Below, one piece after another: positions 6,337 to 13,969 of a DNA stretch of 25,451 bases. The notes below the pieces were generated by a model. The model was not told the origin of the DNA, did not search any database, and worked only from the letters and a program-made list of their open reading frames with translations. The position numbers and the translations under genes are program-made. Each line of letters begins with the position of its first letter. The stretch's first letter is position 1. Origin of the DNA: Acidobacteriota bacterium (GTDB lineage Bacteria > Acidobacteriota > Blastocatellia > Pyrinomonadales > Pyrinomonadaceae). The stretch covers positions 1-25,451 of the forward strand of contig JACCRD010000181.1 in NCBI GenBank assembly GCA_013813755.1, given 5' to 3'.

Positions 6337-6763
6337 TCAAAGTCGATTTGTTCGATTACAAATTGCTGTTTTGTCCAATAAAATTTTGTCGAGTAAAATC
6401 GAGAATATGCTTTTATTGTTTCTGTAAAATGGCTCGGGCTCTCGATTTGGGCGTGGTTTGGAATTCAATTTACGGAATGCTTAAGCACGGTTGCGAGATG
6501 GTGCGTAAAGGGCGGTAATTATACGGTTTACGTCAATCGTGCCAGAAGAAAAACTGCCATTCCGCGCCGCTGAGAAATCAACGAATTTTGGCGCGAAAGA
6601 TTTGTTAAGATTTAGAAATTCCTAAACCGTAAGACAAGTCAAACAAATCATTAGACGTGAGAACAAAACAGCGACTTTATTATTTGTGTTACGTGATAAA
6701 TTCAAGCAGACCTGGCGGCGGCTACGCTGCACGTTGATTTTTGTCGTTACTTTGAATTTAGTC
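6337..6763. other. 427-bp stretch without a convincing gene
   Basis: No frame here combines a good start, length and codon pattern. One plus-strand frame without an ATG stays open from about 6398 to 6573, encoding WLGLSIWAWFGIQFTE and a basic end. A 29-codon ATG frame (MARALDLGVVWNSIYG...) overlaps it. Neither is recognisable. No tRNA or rRNA pattern is seen. It may hold gene remnants and the 3' end of the convergent dapF transcript. Confidence 0.5.
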
Positions 6764-7588
6764 TTAAATGTAGATTTCGCCGCAAAAAGCTAAATCGGCG
6801 CGACCTGTAATCAGCATTTCATCATCTTCGCGCCAGACGGCTTCGGTTGTGCCGCCTTTCGCGTGAACTGAAATTTTTCTTTCGGTTTTTTCGTTCAAAA
6901 CGGAAGCGACTGCCGCTGCAATCGAGCAGGTTCCGGAGGAAGAAGTTTCGCCTGCGCCGCGCTCCCAAATGCGAATTTCGATATTTTCCCGGTCGATGTT
7001 TTTGACAAACACGACATTTGTTTTTTCGGGAAACCGCGAGTGCATTTCGAGTTCTTTGCCGACCGCTCGCCAATTCATTTCATCAAAATTTGCAACAAAA
7101 ACAACTGCCACCGGATTTCCGACATTCAGCTCGGTTATTTGTATTTTTTTTTCGTAATTCGCACTTTGTAAATCGCAACTTACTACCTGCGGAAATTTCG
7201 GTTTACCGATTTCGGCACAAAACCAAAACGTATTTTCTTTTCGTTCAAGAAATTGGTAATTTTTGATTCCGCTTTGTGTTTTGAGTTTAAGATTCTCGCC
7301 CGCAAAAAGATTTTTGTAATAAAGATACGCGATCGCGCAACGCGTTCCGTTGCCGGAAAATCCGGCTTCGCTACCATCGGGGTTAACGATGCGACACAAA
7401 TAATCCGCCGCCGTATCACTTTGCAGCTTTTCTAAAACAGCGATGCCGTCGCCGCCGATGCCTGTCTTGCGATGACAAACTTTGCGGGCAAAATTTTCGA
7501 TTGAAGAAAGCCCGTGTAAATCTTCGGCTTCGAAAACGATGTAATCATTGCCGAAACCGTGAAATTTGCAGAAATTTATGAAAGACAT
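6764..7588 (-). CDS. dapF: Diaminopimelate epimerase homologue with both catalytic Cys replaced by Ser
   Basis: A 274-residue DapF-fold protein, the normal length. It starts FCKFHGFGNDYIVFEA and keeps GGDGI (45-49), NPDGSEAGFSGNGTRC (69-84), ERGAGET (209-215) and GGTTE. DapF interconverts LL- and meso-diaminopimelate for lysine and peptidoglycan. The two-base mechanism needs a Cys in each of MCGNG and ACGTG. Here these are FSGNG (Ser78) and SSSGTCS (Ser218). The His of GNPH is Val160. Glu209 and Arg210, which hold the alpha-carboxylate, remain. The protein may therefore be a serine-type variant, an epimerase of another substrate, or inactive. A lineage-specific DapF is also possible, because the fold and length are fully kept. 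It lies 23 nt after the PD40 gene, probably in one transcript. Confidence 0.8.
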   Translation of the reverse strand: MSFINFCKFHGFGNDYIVFEAEDLHGLSSIENFARKVCHRKTGIGGDGIAVLEKLQSDTAADYLCRIVNPDGSEAGFSGNGTRCAIAYLYYKNLFAGENLKLKTQSGIKNYQFLERKENTFWFCAEIGKPKFPQVVSCDLQSANYEKKIQITELNVGNPVAVVFVANFDEMNWRAVGKELEMHSRFPEKTNVVFVKNIDRENIEIRIWERGAGETSSSGTCSIAAAVASVLNEKTERKISVHAKGGTTEAVWREDDEMLITGRADLAFCGEIYI

Positions 7589-7611
7589 TTTAACTTTTAT
7601 TAACTTCTTTT

Positions 7612-8718
7612 TTACTCAACCCAATCGGCACTAAAAACATTTGTGTCGCCCTGTTTTGCCGCGTTTCTGTTTGAGGCGAAGACAAGTTTTTTGCCGTCGG
7701 GCGAAAACATCGGAAAGCCGTCGAAGGTTTCTTCAAAAGTTACGCGCTCCAGATTGCTGCCGTCCGTGTTAACCAAAGCCAAATCAAAATTACGCTTGCG
7801 CGCATCGGCGGCAAAATAGTTTGTGCAGAAAATAATCCGCTTGCCGTCGGGCGTGAAAAACGGCGCGAAACTCGCCGCGCCAAGTTTTGTGATTTGGCGT
7901 TTATTGCTTCCATCGGCGTTCATCGTCCAGACTTCAAAAACGGTCGGTTCGATTAGATTCTCAGAAAGTCTCTGTTTATAACGCGCAATTTGTTCAGGTA
8001 TTTTCGGATGAAACGCGCGATAAACGATGTGTTTTGAATCGGGCGAGAAAAACGCGCCGCCGTCGTAACCGAGCGCGTCGGTCAGACGTTTGACGTTCTT
8101 GCCGTTTTTGTCCATCGAGTATAAATCAAGGTCGCCGTCGCGCATCGATGTAAAAATGATTTTTTTGCCGTCGGGCGAAATAGTGGCTTCCGCGTCGTAG
8201 CCGTTTGTTTTGGTCAATTGTTTAATTTTTGAACCATCAGGCTGGGCGGTAAAAATATCAAATTCGGGGTAGATCGCCCAAACGTAACCTTTTGAGAAAT
8301 CAGGGTTTGGCGGACAATCTTTGCTACCTAAAAAAGTTGAAGCATAAAGAATCTGCTTGCCGTCTTTGTAAAAATACGAACACGTCGTGCGTCCTTCGCC
8401 GTTTGAAATCATTCGCACATTTGAACCGTCAGTGTTCATCCGGTAAATCTGGTCGCACCCGCGTCCGTCGCGTTTCGATTGGAAAATAAGCTGTTTGCCG
8501 TCAAACGAAAAATAAGCCTCGGCATTTTCGCCGCCGAAAGTTAACTGTTTAATATTTTGCAGATGGCGCTCGCCTTCAACCGCAAAATTATCTCTGAGCA
8601 CAAAGGTTGAAGTCGGCGCATATTCAAAAAAGCCAATTTTGCTTACAGATGAGGTTTGCGCCCCAACAAATGAAACAATGAAAAGGAGTGTAAGAAAAAT
8701 TGCAACAAATAATTTCAT
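7612..8718 (-). CDS. Secreted PD40/TolB-like beta-propeller protein
   Basis: A 368-residue protein with a signal peptide (MKLFVAIFLTLLFIVSFVGA, cleavage likely after residue 20). It has at least six WD40-like PD40 repeats of the form SPDGK.IIF.S.R, for example ATISPDGKKIIFTSMRDGD, FFSPDSKHIVYRA, FFTPDGKRIIFC and MFSPDGKKLVFASNRN. These blades build a propeller similar to that of TolB. Two blades show the DG.NV.RLT or DGSN...IT closing pattern. It is predicted to be periplasmic or extracellular, and ligand and partners are unknown. There is no N-terminal TolB domain and no pal/tolA neighbour, so it is not called tolB. It is 23 nt upstream of dapF. The repeat units show as a recurring TTGCCGTCGGGCG on the plus strand. 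Confidence 0.85.
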   Translation of the reverse strand: MKLFVAIFLTLLFIVSFVGAQTSSVSKIGFFEYAPTSTFVLRDNFAVEGERHLQNIKQLTFGGENAEAYFSFDGKQLIFQSKRDGRGCDQIYRMNTDGSNVRMISNGEGRTTCSYFYKDGKQILYASTFLGSKDCPPNPDFSKGYVWAIYPEFDIFTAQPDGSKIKQLTKTNGYDAEATISPDGKKIIFTSMRDGDLDLYSMDKNGKNVKRLTDALGYDGGAFFSPDSKHIVYRAFHPKIPEQIARYKQRLSENLIEPTVFEVWTMNADGSNKRQITKLGAASFAPFFTPDGKRIIFCTNYFAADARKRNFDLALVNTDGSNLERVTFEETFDGFPMFSPDGKKLVFASNRNAAKQGDTNVFSADWVE

Positions 8719-8809
8719 AATAATTTATCAAAAATATTCTTATCCAATAATAACATTTCGTTATTGCCGTGTCAGAACTCAGATAAATCAAAAACGATAA
8801 CAATGCCGC

Positions 8810-9421
8810 TTAAACAGAAAACTTTTTCATCGTCGCGGCAATCTTATCCGGCTCAAAAAGCAGATCGTTAATTATGGCGACGGAATTCGCGCCCGCGCTT
8901 AAAACAGCTTTGAAATTTTCAAAAGTTACCCCGCCGATGGCGACGATCGGAAAATTTCCGATTGCTTGACGCGCCTTTTTTATCATTTCAACTCCAACAG
9001 GTGCTTCAGGATTTTCCTTGGTCGCGGTCGCAAAAACAGGTCCGATTGCCAAATAATCAATCGGGAGTTTGACGGCTTTAAAAACCTGTTCAAGATTGTG
9101 AGTTGAAAAACCGATAATAGCGTTTTCACCTAAAATTTTGCGGGCAAATGAAGGCGGTAAATCGTCTTGTCCGAGATGAACGCCGGCGGCACCGACGGCA
9201 AGCGCGATGTCCACGCGATCGTTGACGATTATTCGCACATTCGACGCACGGGCAATTTTCATCGCCTCCTCGCTCGCTTCATAAAAGTCTTTTGGCGAAG
9301 CGTGTTTTTCGCGTAGTTGAATCACGCGCGCCCCGCCTTCAATCAATCTTTTGACTTGCTCGGCGTGTGAAAGTTTTGTGAGTCGCGGGTCGGTGATCGG
9401 ATAAACTTTTGAAAGAAACAT
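8810..9421 (-). CDS. thiE: Thiamine-phosphate synthase
   Basis: A 203-residue TIM-barrel enzyme joining the pyrimidine and thiazole moieties to give thiamine phosphate. Visible motifs are QLREK (35-39), ND (67-68), GVHLGQDD (80-87), GPVFATATK (127-135) and AIGGV (161-165). Together these cover the pyrophosphate, Mg2+ and thiazole-phosphate sites. ATG 9421 is chosen because it gives the usual length and the family opening LSKVYPITDP. The frame extends 30 codons further upstream, but that part is unlike ThiE. No strong Shine-Dalgarno sequence is seen. No TPP riboswitch could be recognised in the 128 nt between it and the rimI-like gene, and no other thi gene is in the window. Confidence 0.93.
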   Translation of the reverse strand: MFLSKVYPITDPRLTKLSHAEQVKRLIEGGARVIQLREKHASPKDFYEASEEAMKIARASNVRIIVNDRVDIALAVGAAGVHLGQDDLPPSFARKILGENAIIGFSTHNLEQVFKAVKLPIDYLAIGPVFATATKENPEAPVGVEMIKKARQAIGNFPIVAIGGVTFENFKAVLSAGANSVAIINDLLFEPDKIAATMKKFSV

Positions 9422-9549
9422 TTGATTTAATGGATAATTAATAATGGGACATTGATAATAGAAAAACGCAAATTTAACAGCGTGGAAATTAGTTTCTTTC
9501 TCAAATGCCAACTATTGATTAGCGATTTACATTTTTCAATATCCGTTTA

Positions 9550-10080
9550 TTAAAGCGATTTGACCATTAAAAAACCGTCTTCGCCGTTGTTGTAATAACT
9601 TGAAAGCCGCTGAACGATTGAATAGCCGAACGCTTGATAGAGGGCTTGGGCAATCGTGTTGCTGACGCGAACTTCGAGCATCACAGTTGAGATGTTTCGT
9701 TTATTTAACATTTTTTCGGCGTGCGAAATAAGTCTGTTTGCCAAACCGCGACGCCGATGTTCGGGCGCAACCCCGATGGTCGTGATGTGTCCGGTTCCCT
9801 CCTCATTTGTCATTACAAAAATATAACCAGCCATTCGCTCAGAAGTAGTAACAATGCGATAGCTCAAACAATTCGGTTCATTTAGCAGATAAGAAAAAGT
9901 AAATTTCGTGTAGTTTTCGCCTTCCTTGAAACAGCGCAAATTCAACGCCAGAACTTCCCTGAGATGAAGTTCTGTGAGCGGACGAATTTCATAGATATCG
10001 GCGGGCGCGGGAACAATTACTTCCGACTCAAATTCTTCCGTCGGAATAAAAAGTTCTCGAATTTTTTGTAAAACTGCCAT
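9550..10080 (-). CDS. rimI: RimI-like GNAT acetyltransferase
   Basis: A 176-residue GNAT protein. The acetyl-CoA pyrophosphate-binding motif A is seen as VAPEHRRRGLANRLI (104-118; core HRRRGLAN). The conserved C-terminal part reads LEVRVSN..AQALYQAFGY, very close to RimI and its relatives (LEVR.SN..A..LY...GF). RimI acetylates the N-terminal alanine of ribosomal protein S18, and relatives act on other protein N-termini. The first 30 residues precede the GNAT core and are not conserved in RimI as I know it. With no tsaB or tsaD gene adjacent, the exact substrate is uncertain. It is 88 nt downstream of queA, with a repeat-rich spacer between them. Confidence 0.8.
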   Translation of the reverse strand: MAVLQKIRELFIPTEEFESEVIVPAPADIYEIRPLTELHLREVLALNLRCFKEGENYTKFTFSYLLNEPNCLSYRIVTTSERMAGYIFVMTNEEGTGHITTIGVAPEHRRRGLANRLISHAEKMLNKRNISTVMLEVRVSNTIAQALYQAFGYSIVQRLSSYYNNGEDGFLMVKSL

Positions 10081-10168
10081 AAATCAGTCGGCAGACGGCA
10101 GCTAGCGGTTGGCAGCGAAGAAGAAAAATCATACTCTCAACTGACTGCTGACTACTGATTGCTGACCT
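10081..10168. repeat. CAG/CTG-rich degenerate repeat between queA and the rimI-like gene
   Basis: The left part holds GGCAG-type units (about 10088-10117) and the right part CTGACTGCTGACTACTGA followed by TTGCTGACC (10141-10167). The right part on the other strand (GGTCAGCAATCAGTAGTCAG) resembles the left, so this is a diverged inverted repeat. It may belong to the same dispersed class as the repeat at 1889-1947. Confidence 0.5.
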
Positions 10169-11200
10169 TTAAATTATTAGCATACAGTCGCCGTAACTGT
10201 AAAAACGGTAGCGTGACTCGACGGCGCGTTTGTAAGCTTTTATCGTTAAACTATAACCGGCGAAGGTTGAAACCAGCACGAGCAGGGATGATTGCGGCAA
10301 ATGAAAATTTGTTAAAAGCGCGCTGACCGCCTTAAACTTATAACCCGGGACGACGGTTAAATCTGCCAGCCCGCTTCCGGCTAAAATTTTCCCCGTCTCG
10401 TCAGATGAAGATTCAAGTGCGCGTGTGGTGGTTGTACCAACGGCGATGATGCGCCTGTTTTCGGCTTTCGCCCTGTTTAGAATTTCCGCCGTTTCTTCTG
10501 ATATTTCAAATCTTTCGGGCATTACTTTGTGCTCGGCTAAGTCTGAAACGCGCACCGGCTCAAAAGTTCCGTAGCCGACGTGGAGAGTTATTTCGACAAT
10601 CTTAACGCCCGAATTTTTTATTTCTTCCAGAATTTGCGGTGTAAAATGAAGTCCGGCGGTCGGCGCAGCGATGGCTCCGCGATTTTTGGCAAACACGGTT
10701 TGGTAACGTTCGCGGTCTTCGGCAAAATTATCGCTGCCTCGTTTAATATATGGCGGAAGCGGCGTTTGACCGATTTTCTCTAAAATTTCGTTAAAATCTT
10801 TTTCTGATTCAAATTCAACAAAAACGTGTCCGTCCGCACTTTTTCCCAAAACCGTCGCCGTTAAATTTTCACCAAACAAAATTTTTTTGCCAATTGTTAA
10901 ACGTCGTGCCGGGCGCGCTAAAGTTTCCCACGTTTTGTTTTCCAGTTCACGTACCAGAAAAAGTTCGATTTTCGCGCCGGTTTCGCTCGTTCCAAAAAGC
11001 CGCGCCGGGAACACTTTTGTATTGTTGAGAACGAGAACATCTGTTTTTTCCAAAAATTGCGGAAAGTTGTAAAAATGTTCGTCCGAAAGCGTTTCTGCAT
11101 GGCGATCGACAATCAGCATCCGTGAGTTTTCGCGCTTTTCCGTTGGAGTCTGCGCGATCAGTTCGGCGGGCAGTTCAAAATCGAATTCGGAAATCCGCAT
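10169..11200 (-). CDS. queA: S-adenosylmethionine:tRNA ribosyltransferase-isomerase
   Basis: A 343-residue QueA, which transfers and isomerises the ribosyl part of SAM to make epoxyqueuosine in tRNA anticodons. Family signatures run along the whole chain: FELPAELIAQTP near the start, NNTKVFPARL, PLPPYIKR, ERYQTVFAK..GAIAAPTAGLHFT, TLHVGYGTF.PV, VGTTTTRALES, and the C-terminal FHLPQSSLLVLVSTFAG with YRFYSYGDCMLI. The start MRISEFDF is typical. It lies 191 nt downstream of serS on the same strand, separated by a strong inverted repeat. No tgt or queG gene is in the window. Confidence 0.96.
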   Translation of the reverse strand: MRISEFDFELPAELIAQTPTEKRENSRMLIVDRHAETLSDEHFYNFPQFLEKTDVLVLNNTKVFPARLFGTSETGAKIELFLVRELENKTWETLARPARRLTIGKKILFGENLTATVLGKSADGHVFVEFESEKDFNEILEKIGQTPLPPYIKRGSDNFAEDRERYQTVFAKNRGAIAAPTAGLHFTPQILEEIKNSGVKIVEITLHVGYGTFEPVRVSDLAEHKVMPERFEISEETAEILNRAKAENRRIIAVGTTTTRALESSSDETGKILAGSGLADLTVVPGYKFKAVSALLTNFHLPQSSLLVLVSTFAGYSLTIKAYKRAVESRYRFYSYGDCMLII

Positions 11201-11262
11201 AAAAGTTCAAGTTTTCGTTATTTTATCAAGTAATCAGACGGAATTAATTTATAAGATTTTTT

Positions 11263-11364
11263 ACCACAGATAAGCACAGATAATCACAGATAACCAATTG
11301 ACAAACTTAAATCCTGATTTTCCCAATTAATTTTTATCCGTGTTTATCTGTGCTTATCTGTGGT
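11263..11364. repeat. 31-bp CACAGATAA-type inverted repeat between serS and queA
   Basis: The arm at 11263-11293 (starting ACCACAGATAAGCACAGATA) is mirrored at 11334-11364 with 29 of 31 positions matching, around a 40-nt A/T-rich loop. Each arm is built from about three CACAGATAA units. Similar CACAGATAA strings are scattered through genomes of several soil phyla, to my knowledge. It lies 27 nt after serS ends and could act as a transcript-stabilising hairpin or a dispersed palindromic element. Confidence 0.8.
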
Positions 11365-11391
11365 TTAAATATTCTTTATTTTGTCCGGCTC

Positions 11392-12675
11392 CTAGCCGAT
11401 TTTTTCTAAATTGTTCATATACGGCTGCAAAACTTCGGGAATCAAAATCGAGCCGTCCGCCTGTTGATAATTTTCCAAAACAGCAATCCAGGTTCGTCCG
11501 ACCGCCAAGCCCGAACCGTTGAGAGTATGCACAAATTCTGTTTTTGCATTGCCCGAACGCTTAAAGCGCAAGTTCATCCGCCGTGCCTGAAAATCCGCGC
11601 AGTTTGAACAGCTTGAAATTTCGCGGTAAGTTTTCTGGCTGGGAAGCCAAACTTCGATGTCATAAGTTTTTGTTGCGCCAAAAGTCATGTCGCCCGTTGA
11701 TAAAACGACTGTGCGATACGGCAACCCGAGAAGTTGTAGAATTCTTTCGGCGTTTGCCGTCAATTTTTCGTGTTCTTCAGCAGAGTTTTCCGGCAGAGAT
11801 AATTTCACGAGTTCGACTTTCTCAAATTGATGCTGGCGAATCAAACCACGCGTATCTTTACCGTAGCTTCCCGCTTCTGAGCGAAAGCAGGGCGTGTAAG
11901 CCGCAAAATATTTCGGCAAATCCGCTGCGTCGAGAATTTCTCCGGCGTGATAATTTGTGACGGGCACTTCCGCCGTCGGAATTAACGCTAACCCGCGTTC
12001 GTCGGTTAAATGAAATAAATCCGCTTCAAATTTCGGAAGTTGGTTGGTGCCGAAAAGCGCCTGACGGTTGACGAGAAACGGGGGCAGAGTTTCAGTGTAA
12101 CCGTGTTCGGTCGTATGCACGTCGAGCATAAAATTGATTAGCGCCCGGCTAAGTTTGGCGCCCGCGCCATTTAAGATGGCAAAGCGCGAACCGGCGATCT
12201 TTGTCGCGCGTTCAAAATCCAGAATGCCCAAACTCTCGCCTAAATCAACATGGTCTTGCACCTCGAAATCAAATTCGCGCAGCGTTCCCCAACTGCGAAC
12301 CTCAACATTTGCCGATTCGTCTGCGCCGACCGGAACGTCCCGTTGCGGAATGTTCGGCAAACCGGCGAGAAGTTCGCGCATTAAGTTTTCCGATTTATCG
12401 CGCTGTTTCTCGAGTTCGGCTTGTTTAATCTTTAAATCCGCGACTTCCGCTTTTTTTCTTCTGGCTTCATCCTTTTGCCCTGACTGCATAAGGGCGCCGA
12501 TTTCTTTACTCGAAACATTGCGCTGCTGATTTATCGCATCGGATTCACCGATTACCCGCCGTCTTTCAGCATCGAGTTCAACAAATTTTTCCAAACTTTC
12601 AGTTGGAAAATTGCGATTTTGCAAAGCGGTTTTCACCGCGTCTAAACTTTCTCTAACAAAATTCAAATCAAGCAT
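11392..12675 (-). CDS. serS: Seryl-tRNA synthetase
   Basis: A 427-residue class II aminoacyl-tRNA synthetase that charges tRNA-Ser. The N-terminal tRNA-binding arm (about residues 28-100) is a long charged antiparallel coiled coil. The catalytic domain shows PTAEVP (233-238), motif 2 as CFRSEAGSYGKDTRGL (263-278), YDIEVWLP, SSCSNCADFQARR, and motif 3 in HTLNGSGLAVGRT (383-395). All are intact. Length and start MLDLNFVRE are standard. It is 35 nt downstream of the alpha/beta hydrolase gene on the same strand, although the two are functionally unrelated. Confidence 0.97.
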   Translation of the reverse strand: MLDLNFVRESLDAVKTALQNRNFPTESLEKFVELDAERRRVIGESDAINQQRNVSSKEIGALMQSGQKDEARRKKAEVADLKIKQAELEKQRDKSENLMRELLAGLPNIPQRDVPVGADESANVEVRSWGTLREFDFEVQDHVDLGESLGILDFERATKIAGSRFAILNGAGAKLSRALINFMLDVHTTEHGYTETLPPFLVNRQALFGTNQLPKFEADLFHLTDERGLALIPTAEVPVTNYHAGEILDAADLPKYFAAYTPCFRSEAGSYGKDTRGLIRQHQFEKVELVKLSLPENSAEEHEKLTANAERILQLLGLPYRTVVLSTGDMTFGATKTYDIEVWLPSQKTYREISSCSNCADFQARRMNLRFKRSGNAKTEFVHTLNGSGLAVGRTWIAVLENYQQADGSILIPEVLQPYMNNLEKIG

Positions 12676-12710
12676 ATCCTAAAGTCTAAGGTTCAAATTT
12701 AATTTTGAGT

Positions 12711-13781
12711 TTATAAAGAACAAGGGGTTCCAGGGTCGGCAAACGCGCACTTGCTTGCCCATCGGAATGTCGCTTCCTGGTCTGGATTAACGACGGGCGC
12801 ATCGGTCGCTTCAATCGGCGCGACGGGACGCAAAGCGCAAAAACGCCATCTGCCTGAACGCGCGTCAACGCCGAAAGCGATGTCTTTTGCTGCCGCGTTA
12901 TTGTTAAATGTGTAATCGGAAAGCGCGTGCAGACGGCGCCAGACGCTCCAGTAGTCCTGCGCGTTAAGATCGCCGCCCGAATCGCTCGTGCCTTGCTCGC
13001 CGCTCGTGACAGGGACGCTGTGCCCGGCTTTGAGCGAACAACGACACTGCGCCGAGCGAACTGTCTGCCATTTGCGTTCGGTCAGATGATTTAATTTTTT
13101 CCAGAGGTCATTTTGCGCGATTAAATGTTCGTTTGTTCCGTCTTCCCAGTAAATCTGCACAACAAGTTTTGTTTTTGCCGGAATCGACGAGAAATCGCTG
13201 CCCCACGAATACCACGGAGCCATCGCAAATATAAATAAACCATTGGAACCCCAGCCCTGCGCCACCCCGCGCTTCGTCATTTCCGGCAGAGCGCCTGCGC
13301 CGTAGGAATGCCCCGCAAAACCGGTGCGGCTCGTATCCATCACATTGCCGTAGCGTTCGACGGCGAGCAGAAAACCAGACCAGATTTGCTGGTAGCGATT
13401 AGCGTGGGTCGTAAAAAGATTCGGCGTGTACGGCGCAAAAACGACAATGTAACCGTTGCTCGTCAGTTGGCGCAAAAGACCTTCGTAAAAACGATAATCG
13501 AAACCGCCGAAGCCGTGCGCGAAGAAAACAACCGGACGACGATTTTGCGCGGTCGCGTTGCCCGGCATAAAAACTGAAATTGGCGCGGGAACTGTCAAAT
13601 CAGGATGTTGAATCGCGTTGCGCGTCACCGTCAGCTGTCCGAAATTTCCGTATTCGGTCGGCAAAGTAATTACTTTTTGATTTGTGCACGGCACAATTTG
13701 TGCCTCGGCAAACAAAGCTGTCAGCAGCAATAAACTGCTCAGGAAAAATGTCTTGACGGTTAAACTTAAAAACTTTTTCAT
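12711..13781 (-). CDS. Secreted alpha/beta hydrolase
   Basis: A 356-residue protein with a signal peptide (hydrophobic residues 9-27, likely cleaved after AEA or AQ). The fold is alpha/beta hydrolase. There is an oxyanion-type HGFGG (89-93) and a nucleophile elbow GHSYG with Ser159. Likely acid and base are Asp214 (YWEDGTNEH) and His254 (KAGHSVP). The layout is close to dienelactone-hydrolase-like, PAF-acetylhydrolase-like or polyester-hydrolase-like enzymes. It has six or more cysteines after the signal (for example AQCRC 245-248 and two near the C-terminus), which suggests disulfides in an exported protein. The substrate is unknown. It is divergent from galU, with a 188-nt shared upstream region. 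Confidence 0.8.
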   Translation of the reverse strand: MKKFLSLTVKTFFLSSLLLLTALFAEAQIVPCTNQKVITLPTEYGNFGQLTVTRNAIQHPDLTVPAPISVFMPGNATAQNRRPVVFFAHGFGGFDYRFYEGLLRQLTSNGYIVVFAPYTPNLFTTHANRYQQIWSGFLLAVERYGNVMDTSRTGFAGHSYGAGALPEMTKRGVAQGWGSNGLFIFAMAPWYSWGSDFSSIPAKTKLVVQIYWEDGTNEHLIAQNDLWKKLNHLTERKWQTVRSAQCRCSLKAGHSVPVTSGEQGTSDSGGDLNAQDYWSVWRRLHALSDYTFNNNAAAKDIAFGVDARSGRWRFCALRPVAPIEATDAPVVNPDQEATFRWASKCAFADPGTPCSL

Positions 13782-13872
13782 TATTTCTATCTCGCCGGTT
13801 TATATACGAAAATGCTTACCTTTTGATTAACCTATTCGCTTTTTAGATTTCGATTCGTGTAAAATTCTTCTT

Positions 13873-13901
13873 TTGTAAAACAAATCACAGATTAGCATAA
13901 A
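13873..13901 (+). promoter_or_regulatory. Possible sigma-70 promoter for galU
   Basis: TTGTAA (13873-13878) and CATAAA (13896-13901) are separated by 17 nt, about 70 nt before the galU start. The match to consensus is moderate and the region is A/T-rich, so chance is possible. Confidence 0.3.
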
Positions 13902-13969
13902 TGTTCGCTTAGCGTTAACGAATGCGGGTCTGAAAAAATTATTTAATTGCTCAGATACTACCCAGAAAT

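Noticed and set aside
7612..8718. TolB of a Tol-Pal system
   Set aside because: The propeller repeats fit, but there is no N-terminal TolB domain and no tol or pal neighbours.
9422..9511. A longer ThiE starting at 9511
   Set aside because: The additional 30 residues are not ThiE-like; the standard N-terminus begins at 9421.
9422..9549. A TPP riboswitch upstream of thiE
   Set aside because: The conserved CTGAGA and the ACC...GATCTGGATAATGCC-like core were not found, and the gap is only 128 nt.
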